The notes beneath the pieces are model-generated. The model was given only the letters and a program-made list of their open reading frames with translations. It did no database searches and was not told the DNA's origin. Shown here in pieces: positions 44,943-52,787 of a DNA stretch of 53,722 nucleotides. Both the position numbers and the translations under genes were made by a program. The number at the start of each line of letters is the position of its first letter. The stretch's first letter is position 1. The DNA comes from Nitrospira sp. (GTDB lineage: Bacteria > Nitrospirota > Nitrospiria > Nitrospirales > UBA8639), in NCBI GenBank assembly GCA_028819435.1, contig JAPPLK010000114.1, positions 1-53,722 on the forward strand, read 5' to 3'.

Positions 44943-46103
44943 ATGATTTCTTCATATTATTACAAAGATAATTACAAGGGTAAACAATCAGACGAATGGG
45001 AGTTTGAAGAAACTGCGTTGAATAACGTAAACCTGATTGTCGGTGCCTCTGGGTCTGGTAAAACCAGGTACCTAAATACAATTTTTAACCTTTCGAGTTT
45101 TATTGCACGTGGTCAAGAACGTGGAGAACCGTTTAGGCCTTGATCTTGGAGGCTAACCGTAAAAACCGAAGAATATGAATATATATACGAATATGACGCT
45201 GTAATAATCAATGGCAAAAATCAAATCAAAAAAGAAGTGGTAAAGCGTAAGCGTATGGGTTCTCAAAATGAACTGGACGTCCTGATTGATCGAACACCTG
45301 ATAACTTTATTTTCTGCGAAAGCCCGCTGCCAAAACTCCAACTTGATAAACCAGGAATCACTCTTCTCAAAGAAGAGGAAAAGATCAGTCCCCTTTATGA
45401 AACCTTCTCAAAAGTGCAAATAAGAAAGTTCAATGATGAAGGGTTAAAGGATGCGCTCGTCTACCAGAATGTGACACCGGAATTACTCAATCTTTCCAAA
45501 TCAAATGATGGGCTGTTGGCATTATGGAAATCCCAAAGCGCCCTTAGTGCCAAGCTATTTCTTTTAAAGGAAAAGTTTCCCGAACAGTATAACTTGATCG
45601 TAGGTGCCTTCAAACAAGTCTTTACTTCCATTAAAGACTGTGAAGTTGCCATACTCGAAAATCCTCCAATAAGTATTCAGGTTAATGGAGTGGTCCCCGT
45701 CTTTCTCATAAGAGAAGAGAAAGTAGGCAAAACGATACCGTTGCCTGAACTCTCATCAGGAATGCAAAAAGTTTTATTGATTCTTGCCGACATCATTACC
45801 TTACCAAAAGGTTCAATCTATATAATCGATGAATATGAAAACTCACTCGGAATAAATGCCATGGATTTTCTCCCGGAATTTTTGGCTGCGCATAGCACAA
45901 ACATTCAATTTTTTGTTACGACTCATCACCCCTACTTGATTAACAGTATGCCCATGAAAACGTGGAGAGTCTTTCACAGGGATGGCTCAAAAGTATTTAT
46001 TAAAGGTGGCGAAGAGTTTGAGCAGAAATATGGCAAATCAAAGCAAAAGGCTTTTGTTCAACTCATTAACGATCCTTTTTATTCCGGCGATGAATTGCAA
46101 TGA
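44943..46103 (+). pseudogene. AAA ATPase of an ATPase-TOPRIM defence pair, interrupted by one in-frame TGA
   Basis: The frame is open from 44943 to 46103 (386 codons) except for a single TGA at 45141-45143. Before it lies Walker A VGASGSGKT (residues 33-41). After it come the ABC-type signature LSSGMQKVLL, Walker B IYIIDEYENSLG and the switch-like FFVTTHHPYLINS, as in AAA15/OLD-type ATPases. No frame change is needed to join the halves. The gene is therefore either recently inactivated by one nonsense change, read through, or affected by a base error. Its stop overlaps the TOPRIM gene by four bases. Confidence 0.8.
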
Positions 46104-46759
46104 ATGTGTATTTGATCGTTGAAGGCAATGTTGGAGAGAAAAAAGTTTACGCGCATTGGGTTCCGCTAGTTAATCCGAGCCTTAGCATCGTTAATAGTCT
46201 CGATGCAGTTCAACATAATAACGTGATCATTTATTCTGGTGGAGGGTACCCTAATTATTTAGATGTCATTGAAGCTGGAGTTGAAGATGTTTCTACTAAT
46301 AAGCAATTAGACAGACTCGTAATCTCTGTTGATTCAGAAGAAATGTCGTACCAAGAAAAACGGCGGGAAATTGATGGATTCGTGAAAGCACTTGGGAAAA
46401 AACTTGATTACAAAATTATCGTTCAACATTTTTGTCTCGAAACATGGGCACTTGGCAATCAAGTCATAGTTCCAAGAAAACCAAAAGACATTCAGCTTCG
46501 CAATTATAGAAAGTATTTCGATGTCCTAAATAACGATCCCGAACTCCTGCCTAGTTCTCCAGAAGGTAGCCTAAACCGTTCTCAATTTGCAGAGCGTTAT
46601 TTGAGAAAACTGTTGCACGAGAAATACAGAAATCTTACTTATACAAGAAGAAATCCCAAGGCCCTCTTGCATGACACGTATTTCAAGCGCGTAAAAATGA
46701 GATTGGAGACAACAGGGCACATTGCAAGCTTTGAAGATTTTTTAGCCGCTTTTGTGTAG
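46100..46759 (+). CDS. TOPRIM-like protein, partner of the AAA ATPase
   Basis: A 219-residue protein. MNVYLIVEGNVGEKKVY has the N-terminal Glu of a TOPRIM fold, and LDRLVISVDSEEMSYQ provides the acidic D-x-E-E-like motif after the next strand; CLETWALGNQ resembles the conserved block of RloB/DUF4276/DUF4435-type effectors. Pairing of such proteins with AAA15 ATPases is known in OLD, PARIS and RloAB-type systems, where the TOPRIM protein is the nuclease effector. Which subfamily it belongs to cannot be settled from sequence reading alone. Confidence 0.65.
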   Translation: MNVYLIVEGNVGEKKVYAHWVPLVNPSLSIVNSLDAVQHNNVIIYSGGGYPNYLDVIEAGVEDVSTNKQLDRLVISVDSEEMSYQEKRREIDGFVKALGKKLDYKIIVQHFCLETWALGNQVIVPRKPKDIQLRNYRKYFDVLNNDPELLPSSPEGSLNRSQFAERYLRKLLHEKYRNLTYTRRNPKALLHDTYFKRVKMRLETTGHIASFEDFLAAFV

Positions 46760-46926
46760 GCGCTACCTCATTACAGGACCATTCAAGCTTACGAGCACGA
46801 ACGTCTTTGGCAAGACCAAAATTGCTATTCGGCCCGCAACCATGGGTCCTTTCTCGCACACAAGGGGTGCGAATTACCCTAATTACCAAAAGTTATTTTG
46901 ATCTTTCCCTTTTTCTCGAAATCTCG

Positions 46927-47811
46927 ATGAAAAAGCAGAATGAAAAATCGTTTGGCGAATTCCAAAAGGAAGGTCATCTTTGGATAACCCTTTCGACAGG
47001 TGAGTACTATCCAGACGTGCTTCCCCTTGCCTGTGAATTATATAAGCCTGTACTTGTGACATTTGGGCAACTCCTCAAGGGTGCGCATTCATCAACTGAT
47101 TTATTCACGGCAATAGCAGAGACCACCCCACAATGGATGCGAATACAGTTGTGTCGCGTCTTCCGAAAATATGTGAGCCCCGACACACCCGTTGAGATGC
47201 TGAAGAAAAAAAGTGCAGCGGCCGACATTTGTGACCGTTTCGGCAAGAGATTTCGGAGGATTGCTGAGGTTCAAGCCAAGTTCCAATCACGCCCAATGCC
47301 TGATGAAGCATTATGTGCTGTGCTATGGGAGTACAAAGACAGGGGACAAAAGGGTTACGATCTAACCGAACGACTTTTCACGATCGTACGAGAACACTTC
47401 AAGTCACTGGAAATAATTGGACCAGAGTGTGCAGGAAAAGACATCATCTTAGGCGAACTGTTCGAAGACTATCCCAAAGCTGACCGTCCAGTGGACTTCG
47501 TCCTTCTTCATAAAGGCAAGCCTCTAGCTGTCGGACTAGCCAGGTACGACTCTGATCGTGGAGGAGCGCAAGAAGATGATAGAACCGGACAGTACCGAGA
47601 CTGTGCAAGCGAAGTGCTTAGTTACGCAAAGAGCAGGAACATACCTTTGAAGGTCATTTTCCTTAATGATGGGCCAGGATTACTTCTTGGCTCGATGTGG
47701 CGAGACTATGCATACATAGAGGACTCTTGGCCTAGATCGGTCAAGGTCGTGACGCTAAGAATGGTTCCTGAGCGCATTACTCTTACGTGGCTCAAATCCA
47801 AGGGATTTTGA
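46927..47811 (+). CDS. Putative type II restriction endonuclease-like protein
   Basis: About 294 residues from ATG 46927 (MKKQNEKSFGEFQ); a TTG at 46807 would add 40 doubtful residues. The C-terminal half contains RPVDFVLLHKGKPLAVG, then LARYDSDRGG and QEDDRTGQYRD, and PLKVIFLNDGPGLLLGSMW. A strand with Asp followed by a second strand is the general layout of a PD-(D/E)XK core, although a clean E-x-K is not visible. The gene ends two bases before a DNA methyltransferase start, the classical restriction-modification arrangement. The function is inferred from this context. Confidence 0.55.
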   Translation: MKKQNEKSFGEFQKEGHLWITLSTGEYYPDVLPLACELYKPVLVTFGQLLKGAHSSTDLFTAIAETTPQWMRIQLCRVFRKYVSPDTPVEMLKKKSAAADICDRFGKRFRRIAEVQAKFQSRPMPDEALCAVLWEYKDRGQKGYDLTERLFTIVREHFKSLEIIGPECAGKDIILGELFEDYPKADRPVDFVLLHKGKPLAVGLARYDSDRGGAQEDDRTGQYRDCASEVLSYAKSRNIPLKVIFLNDGPGLLLGSMWRDYAYIEDSWPRSVKVVTLRMVPERITLTWLKSKGF

Positions 47812-47813
47812 CC

Positions 47814-49772
47814 GTGGCAACAGGCGTACCCAATAAATCTCATCTTAATCGAACTGAGAGGGCGAGTATCGCCTACAAAGGCAAGGAAGATCCTTCCTCT
47901 ATCCTTAACGGCGAACGGGAGCCTTTCGAGAAGATCCATTCAGGCACTTCGGATAAGCGCCTGTACTTTGGTGAGAACCTTTTGGGCCTAAGAGCGCTCC
48001 TTTCAGATCCAGACGTCGCAGGCAAAGTGACTCTTGTCTATATTGATCCACCATTTTCGACACAGGGAACGTTTCTCTCCAGAAAACAGCAGAAAGCATA
48101 TGAAGACAATCTATCTGGTGCGAGTTATGTAGAGCATCTGAGAGCACGTCTCATTCTTCTTCGAGAACTGCTGTCAGACAAGGGATCAATTTATCTGCAT
48201 CTCGACGAGAACATGGTTTTTGAAATGAAGCTTATCATGGACGAAGTCTTTGGTTTTTCCAACTATCGAAACCTAATAGTACGGAAGAAATGCAACCCCA
48301 AAAATTATACCCGAAAGGCTTATGGCAATATCGCTGATTTCATTCTCTTCTATTCAAAAACGGATAACTACGTTTGGAATCGTCCAGTCGAATCCCTTTC
48401 GGAAGAGAGCAAAAGAGAATACCATTATATCGAACCCCAAACAGGACGGCGCTATATGAAAGTCCCTATCCATGCTCCGGGAACACGCAACGGGGCAACT
48501 GGGGGGGCATGGCGAGGAATGCTCCCTCCACCAGGAAAGCATTGGCAGTATACTCCAAAGACGCTTGATGAAATGGATGCACGGGGAGAGATTTTCTGGT
48601 CAGGCAACGGCAACCCCCGAAGGAAAGTCTATCTAGATGAACATTCTGGGGTTGGTCTTCAGGATATCTGGTTGGATTTTCGTGATGCCCACAATCAGAA
48701 CGTTAAGATAACTGGGTATCCAACTGAGAAAAATCCAGATCTTCTTCGTCGAATCATAGGGGCATCATCGAATCCCGGAGATTTGGTGTTGGATTGTTTC
48801 GTTGGTTCTGGAACGACTTTAGCCGTTGCCGATGAAATGCAGCGACGTTGGATTGGTATGGATAACAGCCTAGAATCTCTGTCCACCATATTGAAACGCT
48901 TTGAGCGCGGCCTTTTCCTAATGGGGGATTATGTTCAGCAACGCCAAGACATAACGGAAGGAATTCCTCAACAACCAACGCTGTTTGATACGCTTGATGT
49001 AGGCGCGACATTGCCTGCTTCAATTGAGAATGGAGAACATAAGCCTATCGAGGATTTCTCGATGTTTGTCGCTAAGGACACTCCGTCAGAAGTCTATTCT
49101 ATTGTAACGACATGGAAGCAGAGAAATAATCTGTTAGGCGCACATAAGAGCAAAAGACTGCCAGTGGTTTCGGAGCCTACCAATTTTGCGAATATATGTT
49201 ATCAATTACACAGAAGAGATAAAAAGCTCGCCAAGATAATTGATTCAGTAGGTCCGTGTACTTTGGTAAACGGCCACGCTGGCTTCGACTTTTTGGTTGA
49301 TGCTATCATTGGACAGCAACTTTCCAAACAGGCTGCAGCTACTATTATTAAGCGCTTCCGAAGGTTATTTCCCTCTAGGCGTGCTACGACAAGTAAGTTC
49401 TTGGGCCTTCCAAAAGAAAAAGTGCTCAAGGCTGGTCTATCAAAGCGGAAGTACGATTACATCAGGGACTTGGCCAGAAAGATAGAAGATAAGCAGTTGA
49501 GACTGTCTCGGCTAGGAGAAGAGGATAATGCTACGGTCCGGCAGGTCCTGAAGAAGGTGAAAGGCATAGGTGACTGGACCGTTGACATGTACTTGCTTTT
49601 TGGCCTTGCAAGGCTTGATGTATTTCCTGTTCATGATCTAGCCCTCAGAAAAGTTATGTGTAAGGTATATGGATTCGATGGCAATGATTCGGAAGAAGCC
49701 AGAAAAATAGCTGAAAAATGGAAACCGTATCGTAGCGTGGCTTCCTGGTATCTGTACAAGTTCGGTGCGTGA
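47814..49772 (+). CDS. Fusion of a beta-class DNA methyltransferase and an AlkA-type DNA glycosylase
   Basis: A 652-residue two-enzyme protein from GTG 47814. Residues about 45-375 are an amino-methyltransferase of beta class: VTLVYIDPPFST (motif IV, DPPF at 78-81) comes before VLDCFVGSGTTLAV (motif I, about 325-338). DPPF favours N6-adenine methylation. Residues about 450-652 are a HhH-GPD glycosylase: FLVDAIIGQQLSKQAAATI, LSKRKYDYIRDLA, the hairpin VKGIGDWTVDMYLLF and FPVHDLALRK with the catalytic Asp near 608, then KWKPYRSVASWYLY. Both halves keep their key residues and no frameshift is needed. The domain pair follows a restriction-like gene, suggesting modification plus base excision. Confidence 0.88.
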   Translation: MATGVPNKSHLNRTERASIAYKGKEDPSSILNGEREPFEKIHSGTSDKRLYFGENLLGLRALLSDPDVAGKVTLVYIDPPFSTQGTFLSRKQQKAYEDNLSGASYVEHLRARLILLRELLSDKGSIYLHLDENMVFEMKLIMDEVFGFSNYRNLIVRKKCNPKNYTRKAYGNIADFILFYSKTDNYVWNRPVESLSEESKREYHYIEPQTGRRYMKVPIHAPGTRNGATGGAWRGMLPPPGKHWQYTPKTLDEMDARGEIFWSGNGNPRRKVYLDEHSGVGLQDIWLDFRDAHNQNVKITGYPTEKNPDLLRRIIGASSNPGDLVLDCFVGSGTTLAVADEMQRRWIGMDNSLESLSTILKRFERGLFLMGDYVQQRQDITEGIPQQPTLFDTLDVGATLPASIENGEHKPIEDFSMFVAKDTPSEVYSIVTTWKQRNNLLGAHKSKRLPVVSEPTNFANICYQLHRRDKKLAKIIDSVGPCTLVNGHAGFDFLVDAIIGQQLSKQAAATIIKRFRRLFPSRRATTSKFLGLPKEKVLKAGLSKRKYDYIRDLARKIEDKQLRLSRLGEEDNATVRQVLKKVKGIGDWTVDMYLLFGLARLDVFPVHDLALRKVMCKVYGFDGNDSEEARKIAEKWKPYRSVASWYLYKFGA

Positions 49773-49814
49773 GGAACTGAATAAAGAAAGAATAATTCAG
49801 TCGTTTTAATTTGG

Positions 49815-50120
49815 TCATTTCCCCAGCTTCCTCAGCACTGCTTCCGCCGGGGTTTCCAGCCTCTTTTTGTGATTGCACTCGTGGCACGACGGGACGGTGT
49901 TGCCCTTGGTGGATTTCCCGCCGCGGGCCAGGGGCACCACGTGGTCCATGGACAGTTGGTCCGGCTGAAACAGGTTGCCGCAGTAGTGGCAGCGGCCTTT
50001 GTGGAGTTGCTGTTTCCACCAGGGCGTGCGTTTGAGGGCGCGGGCTTTGTCCCGCTCTTTGCGAATCCGTTTGGCGGTTTCGGGATCAGGGTCGATTTCG
50101 AAGTAGGGTTCGAGGGGCAT
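49815..50120 (-). CDS. HNH endonuclease
   Basis: A 101-residue HNH nuclease. CHYCG (Cys44, Cys47) and PSCHECN (Cys79, Cys82) bind structural zinc; SMDHVVPLARGGKSTKGN carries the D-H pair and the Asn of the active site. A basic N-terminal helix (KRIRKERDKARALKR) may contact DNA. It lies convergent to the methyltransferase-glycosylase gene and 26 bases downstream of a HicB-like gene. A role in defence is suggested only by position. Confidence 0.88.
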   Translation of the reverse strand: MPLEPYFEIDPDPETAKRIRKERDKARALKRTPWWKQQLHKGRCHYCGNLFQPDQLSMDHVVPLARGGKSTKGNTVPSCHECNHKKRLETPAEAVLRKLGK

Positions 50121-50138
50121 GACTTCTACCTCCCCCTA

Positions 50139-50162
50139 ACCCCTCCTTACAAAGGAGGGGAG
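50139..50162. repeat. CCCCTCCTTACAAAGGAGGGG palindrome
   Basis: Copy of the repeat at 29327 and 53627, in reverse orientation. It encodes the last residues and the stop of the HicB-like gene on the minus strand. Confidence 0.75.
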
Positions 50163-50323
50163 GCAGAACTCACCATCGAGTGATAGGCATCTCTAATGTT
50201 TGTTTCTAACTCGTCCAAGGTTGCCCCTCGGCTGAATACACCGGGAACTTCTTTGAGTTTTCCGACGTACGATTCATCATCCATCCAGTATTCAAGTGTA
50301 AAGAAGTTTTCTGAGATTTGCAC
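50147..50323 (-). CDS. Orphan HicB-like antitoxin-family protein (58 residues)
   Basis: From GTG 50323 the frame reads VQISENFFTLEYWMDDESYV, then GKLKEVPGVFSRGATLDELE and TNIRDAYHSM. E-V-P-G-V-x-S-x-G-x-T-x-E/D-E-L-E-x-N-I is the HicB-family signature. No HicA toxin is adjacent. The C-terminus (S-P-P-L-stop) comes from a dispersed palindrome, so the natural end may have been lost. No convincing SD was found near the start. Confidence 0.6.
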   Translation of the reverse strand: MQISENFFTLEYWMDDESYVGKLKEVPGVFSRGATLDELETNIRDAYHSMVSSASPPL

Positions 50324-50438
50324 GTGTGAGCCCGGGAAAGGAAATTCTCCTGGCGACGGTTCCGGGCTAGTGTCGGGTGATTATCTTGGTTGAACAAAAT
50401 GGCTTTGGCGAGGACTCGGGAGGGTGTATACTGTCAGC

Positions 50439-51056
50439 ATGTCTCAGCCGGAATCATGGAAACGGGTCCTTCGGTTTACAGCTTTGACGGTGGCGTTTTG
50501 CATGGGCGGGTTGAGTTGGGCTGCGACCGGCAACGGCGTGTTCCAGGGATTCCTTCACCATATCGCCTTGCAAATTGACCGGGACAAAGTTGATTTTGCG
50601 GTCGCGGAATCCTGCACCTCCTGGTTTTATGAGCAATTGAAACAACCGGGTCGCCCTGACGTGCAACAGCTTTCTTTCGTCACGGAAGAAGACCGCTCCC
50701 ATGCGTGTGCCGGTCGATACCCCGGCATCAATGAAGCACGTCAGGCCTTTGCGCATAGCCAATCCACGCTCTCGTTGAGCCTGACGTTTTATCAGTTGGC
50801 TTTGGTGGCCGATCGTGATGATGATGAGCACTATGATGCGGGCGAGTTACAGGATATCCTGGCGTCCCTGAACGTGGCGCCGTTGCCGGGCGACCATCTT
50901 CAACTCCTTGCGATGCTGACGGGAAAATTTGACGACGTTCGTGAAGCGATTGAATTCACGGTCCTCACCGATAGCATGCAGGCGTTGTACAGCAAGGGGT
51001 ACCGGTTCACCGATGCGGATCAGGCCGCGATGAGTCGAGTCACGGGCGAGTCCTGA
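50439..51056 (+). CDS. Exported protein with EF-hand-like segment
   Basis: About 205 residues, unknown family. MSQPESWKRVLRFTALTVAF starts a signal peptide ending near SWAAT. In the mature part, DRDDDEHYDAGELQDIL has the Asp spacing and helix of an EF-hand calcium loop, and FHHI/FVTEEDRSHAC segments are unremarkable. ATG 50439 is preferred over 50424 for a normal signal length. A miniature element begins 22 bases after the stop. Confidence 0.6.
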   Translation: MSQPESWKRVLRFTALTVAFCMGGLSWAATGNGVFQGFLHHIALQIDRDKVDFAVAESCTSWFYEQLKQPGRPDVQQLSFVTEEDRSHACAGRYPGINEARQAFAHSQSTLSLSLTFYQLALVADRDDDEHYDAGELQDILASLNVAPLPGDHLQLLAMLTGKFDDVREAIEFTVLTDSMQALYSKGYRFTDADQAAMSRVTGES

Positions 51057-51077
51057 TACCGCAGGAATCCTCCCCAA

Positions 51078-51220
51078 GGAACCTCTGATTTGATGTGGTA
51101 GCGGGATGCAGGGCAAGGCGTCCCGGAGCGAAATCCGAGGCTTATCAAGAGAGATAGCCGAGGGTTGAGCGAGGACACAACGCCGCCATGCGCCCGATAG
51201 CGCAAAAAGCAGAGGGTTCC
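51078..51220 (+). mobile_element. Miniature inverted-repeat element, copy 4 (143 bp)
   Basis: GGAACCTCTGATTTG at the left, CAGAGGGTTCC at the right, same orientation as copy 1. Flanks CCAA and TCAA match at three of four bases. The right end touches the stop codon of the HEAT gene at 51221. Confidence 0.8.
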
Positions 51221-51874
51221 TCAAGACATTCGTTCGACGGCTTCCCGTGACCGACTCCGTACGGTCTGATCCCAGTCCTCCTTCATCGTATATTCCAATT
51301 TGGTTTTGGCTTCCGTGGCGCGCATGCGTCCCAGGGCCAATGCCGCACAACCCCGCACGTACGCGTGGTCGTCTTCCAACGCCTTGATCAACAGGGGAAT
51401 GCTTTCCCTGTGTTGCACGACGCCCAGGTAGCTGGCGGCCATGCCCCGGTGACGGTGCTGTTTGTCGCCCAGTGATCGTTTGAACGTATACAGGAACACC
51501 TCGGCCATGTCCGTGGCAACACTTTCCAAGCCTTCCAGTTGAAACTCGTTCAGTTCAATCAGTTGGCTCGCAAGATCGAACCGTTTACGTGGCGCCTTTT
51601 CGTTGGAAAATTGTTTGAGGAGCCCGTCTCGCCGTTTCTTTTTGTTTTTGGTACGCTTGACCTTGCGCATGTTCACCCACGTGATGAGTGTGAGCGCGAC
51701 GACCAGAAACAGGACTGGGACGACTTCATCGACAATAAAGTCCTGAGTGTCGAAGTCCAAATGGTTCCAGATCCAGATCCCGCCGACAATCAGGATGATC
51801 AAGGCCAAAGCCACGCTGATGTTGGCCTGTCCCCGTTGATTGGTCAGATGAGATGGAGGCGCGTCGATGGCCAT
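51221..51874 (-). CDS. Membrane-anchored HEAT-repeat protein
   Basis: A 217-residue protein with two hydrophobic segments (about 18-36 and 48-66), a basic stretch (RKVKRTKNKKKRRD) and a C-terminal helical repeat region. HEAT/PBS-lyase-type units are visible in MAASYLGVVQHRESIPLLIKALEDDHAYVRGCAALALGRM. It probably binds partner proteins on the cytoplasmic side. It sits 11 bases after the SirB1-like gene on the same strand. Its TGA lies within the apparent target duplication of the miniature element. Confidence 0.75.
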   Translation of the reverse strand: MAIDAPPSHLTNQRGQANISVALALIILIVGGIWIWNHLDFDTQDFIVDEVVPVLFLVVALTLITWVNMRKVKRTKNKKKRRDGLLKQFSNEKAPRKRFDLASQLIELNEFQLEGLESVATDMAEVFLYTFKRSLGDKQHRHRGMAASYLGVVQHRESIPLLIKALEDDHAYVRGCAALALGRMRATEAKTKLEYTMKEDWDQTVRSRSREAVERMS

Positions 51875-51885
51875 GACGCCAAGTG

Positions 51886-52761
51886 TTAGTGGACGTGTGG
51901 GTGATGCTCCCGGCTTTCAAGGGCGGTCAGCAGCCGGCGAAATCGCTGGCCATCGGTCGTCTCTTGACGGGTTTCGTACACGGCGATGAGGTTGCGAAGC
52001 ATGCGCGCCAGGATCTGGGCATGGGAGCAGGATTCAAGATAACGACGGTCAAACTCGACGCCATGGCTCTGTAACAGTCGCGCACAATCCTTTTCCGTGA
52101 GCAGGGTTCCTTCGTGAAAACAGTCAATGAACACGGGCTCGGTCCGTAACCCGACGAGAAAATGGCCCGGCAAGCCGATTCCGGTCACGGGCACGCCAAG
52201 CCGTTGCCCCAGGAGTAAATACACGACCGACAAACTGATCGGAATCCCGACGCGGTCGTCCAGGACGCGATGCAAAAAACTGTTGTTGGGATCGTAGTAT
52301 CGTTGCGCGTTTCCCCGAAATCGCAGGGTCTGAAACAGGTACTCGTTCATGTGGCGCACGACTTGGCGAAGAGGGCCTGACGACAAGGGCCGGAGTTCGG
52401 CGGCCATCTCGTCCAGTCGTTGCCGATAAGGGGTCGTCTCCATTTCAGGGTCCCCTGCCCGGGCAATCAGGAAGGCTCCGACTTCCAGGTCGAGCTCGCG
52501 TTCTGAAGTCTTGAGGAGCATATCCCAGTGTCGTTCGACGTCCGCTTGAGCAATGTCCCCGATGACAGTCCGGATGCGCGTGGCCAGGGAGGGCTCGTCG
52601 CAGTTCGCGAGGGCTGTTCTGAGGAAAGGGAGAGCCTCGGAGCCGGCATCGACGAGGTGCCGGTGAATCTGCCGGGCGATGCGGGGATCCTGGTCGGAGA
52701 GCAGGTGGACCAGCGCTTCGACGTCTGTTCGTTCAATTGAGGATGAAGGTGCGTTCTTCAT
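51886..52761 (-). CDS. SirB1/transglutaminase-like family protein
   Basis: A 291-residue protein of the SirB1_N family. After an N-terminal helical part with HEAT-like character (LLSDQDPRIARQIHRHLVDAG), the family core reads NEYLFQTLRFRGN, YYDPNNSFLHRVLDDRVGIPISLSVVYLLLGQRLG and GIGLPGHFLVGL. In transglutaminase-like proteins the Cys-His pair is catalytic; here Ser replaces the Cys position (PISLS), so it may be non-enzymatic. The start at ATG 52761 is used; the frame upstream overlaps the permease gene. Confidence 0.85.
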   Translation of the reverse strand: MKNAPSSSIERTDVEALVHLLSDQDPRIARQIHRHLVDAGSEALPFLRTALANCDEPSLATRIRTVIGDIAQADVERHWDMLLKTSERELDLEVGAFLIARAGDPEMETTPYRQRLDEMAAELRPLSSGPLRQVVRHMNEYLFQTLRFRGNAQRYYDPNNSFLHRVLDDRVGIPISLSVVYLLLGQRLGVPVTGIGLPGHFLVGLRTEPVFIDCFHEGTLLTEKDCARLLQSHGVEFDRRYLESCSHAQILARMLRNLIAVYETRQETTDGQRFRRLLTALESREHHPHVH

Positions 52762-52787
52762 CGCGCCGAAGTTCGGTCCCACGAACC

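Noticed and set aside
45141-45143. Selenocysteine readthrough of the TGA in the AAA ATPase
   Set aside because: I see no SECIS-like hairpin just downstream, and the family has no conserved Cys or Sec expected at this position.
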